A stretch of 9,727 nt of DNA from Neisseriaceae bacterium (GTDB taxonomy: Bacteria > Pseudomonadota > Gammaproteobacteria > Burkholderiales > Neisseriaceae), in NCBI GenBank assembly GCA_030146285.1, contig JASLBZ010000049.1, forward strand, positions 1 to 9,727, in the 5' to 3' direction. Of the stretch, positions 1-4,923 are shown one piece after another. Every line of letters begins with the position of its first letter. The stretch's first letter is position 1. Position numbers and translations under genes: made by a program. The notes beneath the pieces were generated by a model, which was not told the origin of the DNA, did not search any database, and saw only the letters and a program-made list of their open reading frames with translations.

Positions 1-171
1 CCGCTTGAATGTGAGCGATTACAAGGCTTTCCTGATAATCATACATTGGTGCTATACAAAGGAAAGCCAGCAACGGATTCTCCACGGTACAAAGCTTGTG
101 GCAACAGCATGGCAGTGCCGGTTATGAAATGGATTGGTCAACAAATATTAGATTGTATTTATAAGGAATAG
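1..171 (+). CDS. C5-cytosine DNA methyltransferase, C-terminal fragment (5' cut by window edge)
   Basis: An open frame enters at base 1 and ends at TAG (169-171), giving 56 residues. It carries the final conserved motifs of the C5-cytosine DNA methyltransferase family: ECERLQGFPDNHT (motif IX end, fragment residues 3-15) and RYKACGNSMAVPVMKWIG (motif X, residues 29-46). The family transfers a methyl group from S-adenosylmethionine to carbon 5 of cytosine. The catalytic PCQ motif and the target-recognition domain lie outside the window, so the recognition site cannot be inferred. Motif X helps build the cofactor pocket, and the protein ends 10 residues after it, so the natural C-terminus seems intact. 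The cysteine in KACGNSM is usually leucine in relatives I know. No restriction partner is visible, so this may be an orphan phage-type enzyme, but a partner could lie upstream. Confidence 0.88.
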   Translation, partial: PLECERLQGFPDNHTLVLYKGKPATDSPRYKACGNSMAVPVMKWIGQQILDCIYKE

Positions 172-256
172 CAATGAAATTAAAATTGCCTAATTAATCA
201 TACACCAATCCAAATAGAATCGGGTGGTTATACATTTTCTTTTGAAATTTTAAAAT

Positions 257-282
257 ATTAAGGTCAAAAAATTAACCTTAAT
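257..282. promoter_or_regulatory. Inverted repeat upstream of the alpA-like gene (candidate operator)
   Basis: ATTAAGGT (257-264) and ACCTTAAT (275-282) form perfect 8-base inverted arms around a 10-base A-rich spacer. The right arm ends two bases before the Shine-Dalgarno GGAG (285-288) of the alpA-like gene. The spacing suits a dimeric helix-turn-helix regulator on DNA, or a weak mRNA hairpin next to the ribosome site. There is no T-run, so it is not a terminator. No convincing -35/-10 pair was found; TAAAAT (251-256) is a weak -10 candidate that would start transcription inside the left arm. Confidence 0.4.
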
Positions 283-295
283 CCGGAGATATAAA

Positions 296-544
296 ATGAA
301 CAAATATATTAATGCTGATGAGTGTGCTGAGATACTTGGTATACAAAAACAAACTTTCTTACGACTACATGCAACCCGTGCTGATTTTCCTGAGCGAATC
401 ACCATCACAAAAAAACGGTTTTTTTGGATTCGTCAGGAATTTGATAAGTGGATTTGCAAACAGCAAGAAAAAACAGGACGAGTAAAATCAATCGAGCAGA
501 CTCGCCAAGCTACCAATGTCAGGGGCGTAATAGATGTTCTGTAG
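296..544 (+). CDS. AlpA-type helix-turn-helix regulator / putative excisionase
   Basis: This 82-residue protein starts at ATG after a good Shine-Dalgarno (GGAG, 7-base spacing). Residues 4-55 fit the AlpA / MerR-like helix-turn-helix pattern of phage regulators: an N-terminal INADECAEILGIQKQTFLRL helix-turn-helix, then FPERITITKKRFFW, then the WIRQEFDKWI wing and helix. In P4-like elements such proteins activate or regulate the integrase and act as excision factors. That role is inferred here from the neighbouring integrase. Residues 59-82 lie beyond the usual domain, and the last 19 codons overlap the 3' end of the convergent integrase gene by 57 bases, which limits free evolution of that tail. 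An inverted repeat just upstream could be its own operator. The family call is fairly sure; excision activity is not shown. Confidence 0.75.
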   Translation: MNKYINADECAEILGIQKQTFLRLHATRADFPERITITKKRFFWIRQEFDKWICKQQEKTGRVKSIEQTRQATNVRGVIDVL

Positions 545-1477
545 GATTCGAATATCTTTGTGTCCACTAATTTTGGCCAAGTCCATCACCCCTACTTTAG
601 AAGCCATTCGAGATAGCGCCTCACGGCGCAAGTCATGAAAATGCAAGTCGTGAATCCCCATGCTATCTCGGGCTCTTCTAAAAATTGTGTCTCTGGTTGC
701 ATCGTCAACCACAAAAACAGAATCCTTATCAAGTCCTCTTACTGAATCTAGTAAGGCCAATGCCTTCTTTGATAGCGGCACATCACGGGGTGAGCCATTT
801 TTAGTTATACTTAAATGAGCGACGCGTCTATTTACATCAATATCACACCAAGATAGGCCGCAAATCTCACCGGAACGCATAGCTGTTTCAATTGCAAACA
901 GGACAATAACACCAATCCTTGCTGAAATTGCAGTAGGTTTATCACCATACTCATAACCAAGTGCCAAACAAATATCAGTTATCTCCTTTTCAGATGGCCT
1001 CCTGCTTCTAGCTTTCGATATTTTGGGTCGGGTAATTTTTAATACTGGATTGTCCGTCAATAGTCCCCACTCTTTCATGGCAATATTGCATACAGCCGAC
1101 ATTGTTTCTAACTCACGTCGTACCGAATCGGCTGAGACTTCTTTTAGTCGATTATCCCGCCAAGTGGCAAAGTTTTTTGCAAACAAATCCTGTACAATCA
1201 CTTTTGCAATATCTGACTTGATAATTCGATTAATGCGATAGGTTTCAGATCGAGAGCCACGTTTGTTTGGTGTAACTTCAGATACATATCTTTGTAGTAA
1301 ATCACCAAAAACAATGTTCCGAGCAGCATTGCCCTGAGCGCCATCATTAATCAAAGACTCTGTTTTTGTTGCCCACGACTTTGCATCAGCATGCCTGCTG
1401 AACGTTTTCGTTCGTGTAATACCTTTCAAGCGCACCCTAGCACGGTATTTGCCATTAATCACATCAATTGTCGCCAT
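488..1477 (-). CDS. int: Tyrosine recombinase / phage-type integrase
   Basis: This 329-residue integrase is predicted to join element DNA to the chromosome at an attachment site. From the chosen start, residues 1-40 (MATIDVINGKYRARVRLKG...) match the N-terminal arm-DNA-binding domain. A core-binding helical domain spans roughly 55-150 and the catalytic domain about 160-329. All active-site residues are visible: R201 (AMRSGE), K226 (TKNGS), H281 and R284 (FHDLRR), H306 (SGHKD), and nucleophile Y316 or Y317 (NIYYAPD). The gene therefore appears intact. The frame is open upstream to ATG codons at 1519 and 1537, but I chose 1477 because the family domain begins MATI; the ribosome site there (GGTAAAGAAA) is weak. 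Its 3' end overlaps the alpA-like gene, and both tyrosine codons (527-532) lie within the overlap. Confidence 0.93.
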   Translation of the reverse strand: MATIDVINGKYRARVRLKGITRTKTFSRHADAKSWATKTESLINDGAQGNAARNIVFGDLLQRYVSEVTPNKRGSRSETYRINRIIKSDIAKVIVQDLFAKNFATWRDNRLKEVSADSVRRELETMSAVCNIAMKEWGLLTDNPVLKITRPKISKARSRRPSEKEITDICLALGYEYGDKPTAISARIGVIVLFAIETAMRSGEICGLSWCDIDVNRRVAHLSITKNGSPRDVPLSKKALALLDSVRGLDKDSVFVVDDATRDTIFRRARDSMGIHDLHFHDLRREALSRMASKVGVMDLAKISGHKDIRILQNIYYAPDIGSLASLLD

Positions 1478-1569
1478 TTTCTTTACCAGTTCTTGTACCA
1501 AATCAGTACCACGCAGCATACAATAATAAATATACAAATGCAGTCAGAATTGGTAAATAATAAAAACAA

Positions 1570-1693
1570 GCATTTGAAAGATATATAATATATTCACAAA
1601 TGCACCAACATGATTTATTGTACATTATATCAAAGATGTACTCTTTCCGCACCAAGATACATGTGTAAATCAAAGCATTATTCAGATTTACAC
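1570..1693. repeat. Cluster of short inverted repeats upstream of int (candidate att/regulatory region)
   Basis: Three inverted pairs lie within 124 bases. GCATTTG (1570-1576) pairs with CAAATGC (1597-1603) around an ATATAT-rich core. GTACAT (1620-1625) pairs with ATGTAC (1636-1641), and ACATGT (1659-1664) lies nearby. GTGTAAATC (1663-1671) pairs with GATTTACAC (1685-1693) over a 13-base spacer. Sites like these can be integrase core or arm sites, or operators controlling int. AT-rich DNA produces some such pairs by chance, so the functional reading is weak. Confidence 0.3.
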
Positions 1694-1700
1694 CAAACAA

Positions 1701-1728
1701 AAAACCATACTTTATAGTATGGTTTTTT
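1701..1728. terminator. Bidirectional intrinsic terminator
   Basis: AAAACCATAC (1701-1710) and GTATGGTTTT (1717-1726) form a perfect 10-bp stem with a 6-base loop. T-runs follow the stem on both strands (1723-1728 on plus; the complement of the A-run 1699-1704 on minus). No gene ends close by on either strand, so it may be left from a neighbour displaced by integration, or it may insulate the element. Confidence 0.7.
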
Positions 1729-1848
1729 GCATTTCCCACCCTAAAAATACTTATTGATTCTTTTGAACGCTTTTACTGTGACTTCTCAACCTCAAAGAAA
1801 CCAAATATCTACAGTTGCGCAACAATCAATTGTCACGTTCATTTTCAA

Positions 1849-1879
1849 TAAAAAAACACCACTTAAATAAAGTGGTGTT
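1849..1879 (-). terminator. Intrinsic terminator of dedA (end of the folP-glmM-dedA run)
   Basis: AACACCACTT (1855-1864) and AAGTGGTGTT (1870-1879) form a perfect 10-bp stem with a 5-base loop. On the minus strand the hairpin is followed by a T-run (complement of the A-run starting at 1850). It lies about 50 bases after the dedA stop codon and fits as the end of the glmM-dedA transcript. Confidence 0.85.
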
Positions 1880-1927
1880 CTTACTTGGCATTTCATGCAA
1901 TCTACTTCATCCCAATACAAATGGCTG

Positions 1928-2545
1928 TTAACGGCTTGCTTTACGACGCTGACGGCTTCTAAATAAGCGGTAGCCAAGGTAGATAAAACCTACTCCCAAA
2001 ACAGCAAAGACACCCATTTGAAACTGATGGACTTTTTCCATTAACCAATCGATATTCTCTGCACCGTAGGAGCCCAGATAAATCCAGATGGGAACGGAAA
2101 TCGCGGCAGCAAAGCCATCCATTAAGAAAAACTGCAAGGGTGAAACTTTTCGACTGATGCCTGCACTGATGTAAATAGGTGTACGCAAACCCGGTAAAAA
2201 ACGAGCAATAAACAAAACCCAATTGCCGTATTTTTCAAATTTCTCTTGTACTTGAGCATAGCGTTTAGGCGTCATCACACGAGCAACAAGGCGAAAGCGC
2301 AATATTTTATGGCCATAAATACGGCCTGCAAAATACATCAAGCCATCACCAAACAAAACACCGGCCATGCCAACCAAAACCATGGTATGCACATTAGCGT
2401 GTCCTGTTCCTGCAATCACACCACCTGTAACCAAGGTGATGTCTTCTGGAATGGGAATACCCAAACCACAAGCCACCAATACCAAAAATACAGCAAGATA
2501 GCCATAATCAGTAAAAAAGACTTCAAGCCAAGTAAATAAATCCAT
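1928..2545 (-). CDS. DedA family (SNARE-associated/VTT domain) inner-membrane protein
   Basis: This 205-residue integral membrane protein shows the DedA signature. GLGIPIPEDITLVTGG (residues 27-42) carries the acidic pair E34/D35. FGDGLMYFAGRIYG (65-78) carries D67. ARFLPGLRTPIYISAG (114-129) carries R115 and R121, and is followed by hydrophobic helices at about 140-160 and 175-193. The tail ends in a basic cluster (RLFRSRQRRKASR). Family members are proton-motive-force-linked transporters. Some, such as Bacillus UptA, recycle undecaprenyl phosphate, while E. coli YqjA/YghB affect membrane homeostasis and cell division. It begins 42 bases after glmM on the same strand, so it is probably co-transcribed, which would fit a cell-envelope role. 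Which DedA subgroup it belongs to, and its substrate, cannot be told from sequence alone. Confidence 0.9.
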   Translation of the reverse strand: MDLFTWLEVFFTDYGYLAVFLVLVACGLGIPIPEDITLVTGGVIAGTGHANVHTMVLVGMAGVLFGDGLMYFAGRIYGHKILRFRLVARVMTPKRYAQVQEKFEKYGNWVLFIARFLPGLRTPIYISAGISRKVSPLQFFLMDGFAAAISVPIWIYLGSYGAENIDWLMEKVHQFQMGVFAVLGVGFIYLGYRLFRSRQRRKASR

Positions 2546-2587
2546 TATTGCTTCTTTCTAGCAAGCACAATCAGTGCAAGCGTGATA

Positions 2588-3925
2588 TCAACAGTTACTT
2601 TGAATCGCTGATGAAATTAAATGCGCGTATTTATCAGCCAAGTTTTTATCTTGTGCTTCAACCATGACGCGTACTACGGGCTCTGTTCCAGATGGGCGCA
2701 AAACAACACGCCCAATACCTTCTAAGGCAGTTTCAGCAGCAATCAGAGCTTCTTTTGAAGCTTCTTGCCATGGTTGATTCTTTTGAATGCGAACGTTAAT
2801 CATGGTTTGCGGAAATGGGTGCCAATCTTTAGCAACATCTTCCAAACCTTGCTCTAGGGTTAACAGGCTTGATAACACTTGCAATGCAGAAATAATACCA
2901 TCACCAGTATTGTGCTTATCCAAACACAATACATGTCCAGATGCTTCACCACCAATTTGCCATTGATTTTTCTGCAGCAACTCAAGAACGTAGCGGTCCC
3001 CTACTTTTGCTCGCGCAAATGGAATGCCCATCTTTTGCAGCGCAAGCTCCATGCCCATATTGGTCATAACCGTACCAACAACACCACCAACCAATGAACC
3101 TTTTTTTAAGGCCGCCTTGGCAATAATGTAGATTAAGGCGTCACCATCGTAAACATTGCCTTCGCTATCGACCATCATCAATCTATCGCCATCACCATCC
3201 AAGGCAATACCAAAATCTGCATCATTTTGTAATACGGCAGCCTGTAAAGTGCGAGTATGGGTTGCACCAACTTTATGATTAATATTGTAGCCAGTAGGTT
3301 CATCACCAATGCTAATCACTTTGGCGCCTAGCTCATGAAATACTTTAGGTGCCACATGGTATGCAGCACCATGCGCAGTATCCACAACAATGGTCAAACC
3401 ACGCAGATTCAAATGATTCGGAAATGTACTTTTGCAAAATTCAATATAGCGGTCCACTGCGCCATTGATGCGTCTGGCTCGACCCAATTGATCAGAATGC
3501 ATGGTTTCAATGGGCTCGTCTAATTGCGCTTCGATTTCCATTTCCAAAGCATCAGACAACTTAACACCGCCTTCGGCAAAAAATTTAATGCCATTGTCCG
3601 AATAAACATTGTGTGAAGCTGAAATCATCACGCCAGCAGAAGCTCGCAATGCTCGGGTTAAGTAAGCAACACCAGGCGTTGGCAAGGGACCTGTTTGCAT
3701 GACATCCACACCGGCGGCAGTAAAGCCTGCTACCAATGCAGCCTCAAGCATATAGCCTGAGATGCGGGTATCTTTACCAATCAGAACCGATGGTCTGGTA
3801 TCGGCATCGTGAGAAATAAGGACTTTGCCGGCAGCATAACCTAGCTTCAATACAAACTCAGGTGTTATCGGATATTGACCTACTTCACCGCGTACGCCAT
3901 CGGTACCAAAATATTTGCGTGCCAT
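2588..3925 (-). CDS. glmM: Phosphoglucosamine mutase
   Basis: GlmM converts glucosamine-6-phosphate to glucosamine-1-phosphate in the cytoplasm, the step before UDP-GlcNAc for peptidoglycan and lipopolysaccharide. The 445 residues match the E. coli length. Key sites are visible: N-terminal RKYFGTDGVRG (3-13); the phosphoserine loop GVMISASHNVYSDNGIKFF with S102; the metal-binding DGDGDR (D243, D245, D247); the sugar-binding GGEASGH (about 325-331); and the phosphate-binding RPSGTEP (about 410-416). S102 must be phosphorylated for activity in the family. The start has GGAAATAGAGG directly upstream of the ATG. It lies 82 bases after folP with no terminator between them, and 42 bases before dedA, so the three genes probably form one transcript, as folP and glmM do in E. 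coli. No key residue is missing. Confidence 0.98.
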   Translation of the reverse strand: MARKYFGTDGVRGEVGQYPITPEFVLKLGYAAGKVLISHDADTRPSVLIGKDTRISGYMLEAALVAGFTAAGVDVMQTGPLPTPGVAYLTRALRASAGVMISASHNVYSDNGIKFFAEGGVKLSDALEMEIEAQLDEPIETMHSDQLGRARRINGAVDRYIEFCKSTFPNHLNLRGLTIVVDTAHGAAYHVAPKVFHELGAKVISIGDEPTGYNINHKVGATHTRTLQAAVLQNDADFGIALDGDGDRLMMVDSEGNVYDGDALIYIIAKAALKKGSLVGGVVGTVMTNMGMELALQKMGIPFARAKVGDRYVLELLQKNQWQIGGEASGHVLCLDKHNTGDGIISALQVLSSLLTLEQGLEDVAKDWHPFPQTMINVRIQKNQPWQEASKEALIAAETALEGIGRVVLRPSGTEPVVRVMVEAQDKNLADKYAHLISSAIQSNC

Positions 3926-4007
3926 CCTCTATTTCCATTCTTGAATACTGATTGTAAGTCCAATATTTTACTATCAACCCGAGTCCATGTCTTGCCATGC
4001 AACAAGA

Positions 4008-4868
4008 TTAATCAACAATATTAGAAAAAAGTCCCAAAGCTTGCCATACTTGCACCGCTTGCTTGGTTTCTTTAACATCATGCACCCGAACAATCTGTGC
4101 ACCACGAGCAATGGACGCCAAAGCAGCTGCCACACTCGCACCAACACGTTCACTGGCAATCAATTCTCCTGTTATTTCGCCAAGCATGCGTTTGCGCGAT
4201 ACACCTATTAGCCATGGCAAATCACTCTTTTGCATCAGCTTGTCCAAATGCAGCATCAATTGTGAGTTGTGCTCAATCGTTTTCCCAAAGCCAAAACCAG
4301 GGTCCAATACAATACGGCCCTTGGCAATACCAGCATCAAAACACTCTTGGCTGCGAGCAATTAAGAATCCCAAAACCTCATTCAAAACATCTTGGTAATT
4401 GGGTTGGTTTTGCATAGACTCAGGCAAACCTTGCATGTGCATCAAACAAATACCAATATCAGAATGCGCTGACAACAAATCAACTGCACCAACATCGCTT
4501 AAGGCTGCCACATCATTGATGCCATCAGCCAACCCTTTGTCTAAGGCTCTTTTCATTACGATGGTATGGCGAGTATCCAGCGTGATGGGCACATGCCATT
4601 TTTGCAATTCAGTTAATATGGGCTCAACCCGAGCCCACTCCTCTTCAACACCAACCGCCATACTGCCTGGGCGAGTAGACTCACCACCAACATCCAAAAA
4701 ATCTGCACCGTCAATTAACAGTTGCTTGGCATGATTTAAACTATTCTGAATGCTACTGGAGTATGCTCCACCATCTGAAAAAGAGTCTGGCGTGACATTC
4801 ACAATACCCATGACCTTAGGTTCACTTAAATCCACTAAAAAGCGCCCACATTGCCACTCAAATTTCAT
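4008..4868 (-). CDS. folP: Dihydropteroate synthase
   Basis: FolP condenses 6-hydroxymethyl-dihydropterin pyrophosphate with p-aminobenzoate to make dihydropteroate; it is the sulfonamide target. The 286 residues are the usual length. Both family signatures are present: MGIVNVTPDSFSDGG (20-34), with the pyrophosphate-binding N24, and the mobile loop GGESTRPG (61-68). Pterin-pocket elements are D98 (LDTR), N118 (GINDV), DPGFGFGKT (189-197), SRKR (224-227) and RVHDV (261-265). The ATG is preceded by a modest GGAAA ribosome site. The gene starts only 55 bases after ftsH, but a strong terminator fills that gap. Expression must therefore come from read-through or from a promoter inside the ftsH 3' end. 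It is followed by glmM on the same strand. Confidence 0.98.
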   Translation of the reverse strand: MKFEWQCGRFLVDLSEPKVMGIVNVTPDSFSDGGAYSSSIQNSLNHAKQLLIDGADFLDVGGESTRPGSMAVGVEEEWARVEPILTELQKWHVPITLDTRHTIVMKRALDKGLADGINDVAALSDVGAVDLLSAHSDIGICLMHMQGLPESMQNQPNYQDVLNEVLGFLIARSQECFDAGIAKGRIVLDPGFGFGKTIEHNSQLMLHLDKLMQKSDLPWLIGVSRKRMLGEITGELIASERVGASVAAALASIARGAQIVRVHDVKETKQAVQVWQALGLFSNIVD

Positions 4869-4881
4869 TGTATTTTTTCCA

Positions 4882-4908
4882 TAAAAAACGGCAGCCGAGG
4901 CTGCCGTT
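4882..4908 (-). terminator. Intrinsic terminator between ftsH and folP
   Basis: AACGGCAGC (4887-4895) and GCTGCCGTT (4900-4908) form a 9-bp GC-rich stem with a 4-base loop. On the minus strand it is followed by TTTTTT (complement of the A-run 4883-4888). It begins 15 bases after the ftsH stop and its T-run ends about 14 bases before the folP ATG. It has all the features of a strong terminator for ftsH. Confidence 0.88.
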
Positions 4909-4923
4909 GTTAACTTTTATTGA

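Larger units (their letters stand above)
1..1540. mobile_element. Terminus of an integrative element (prophage, satellite or ICE)
   Basis: A tyrosine integrase, an AlpA-type small regulator and a DNA methyltransferase lie next to a conserved housekeeping operon. That combination is typical of the integrase end of a prophage, phage satellite or integrative element. The integrase 5' end faces the chromosomal genes, as in P4-type elements. No tRNA or tmRNA gene lies beside it, and I found no repeat that identifies the attachment core. The element should continue left of the window, so its size and cargo are unknown. The right limit given is approximate and could be anywhere between about 1480 and 1850. 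Confidence 0.6.
1478..1927. other. Gene-poor junction between integrase and dedA
   Basis: This 450-base AT-rich stretch holds no convincing gene; its short open frames lack family signals. It contains the integrase promoter region (not resolved), a cluster of inverted repeats at 1570-1693, a bidirectional terminator at 1701-1728, a short perfect palindrome GTTGCGCAAC (1814-1823) and the dedA terminator at 1849-1879. The boundary between mobile element and chromosome probably lies here, since one side is integrase and the other is housekeeping DNA. Confidence 0.6.

Noticed and set aside
171..189. GCAAT/ATTGC hairpin after the methyltransferase as a terminator
   Set aside because: Only five base pairs with a nine-base loop and no T-run follows.
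1478..1537. Longer integrase start giving 20 extra residues
   Set aside because: The family domain begins at the MATI methionine at 1477; the extra residues MYIYYCMLRGTDLVQ show no family signal and neither upstream ATG has a ribosome site.
1641..1654. Possible tRNA 3' end (TTTCCGCACCA) as an integration target
   Set aside because: The CCA-like end is not preceded by a T-arm with a GTTCRA loop at the right distance, no acceptor or anticodon arms can be found, and it is on the strand opposite to what the integrase orientation would suggest.
1503..1739. 78-residue minus-strand hydrophobic frame upstream of int
   Set aside because: Its composition reflects AT-rich intergenic DNA, it runs through the terminator at 1701-1728, and it has no ribosome site.
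4063..4734. Open frames of about 106-111 residues on the plus strand inside folP
   Set aside because: They lie opposite an intact dihydropteroate synthase gene and show no domain or motif; they are frame shadows.
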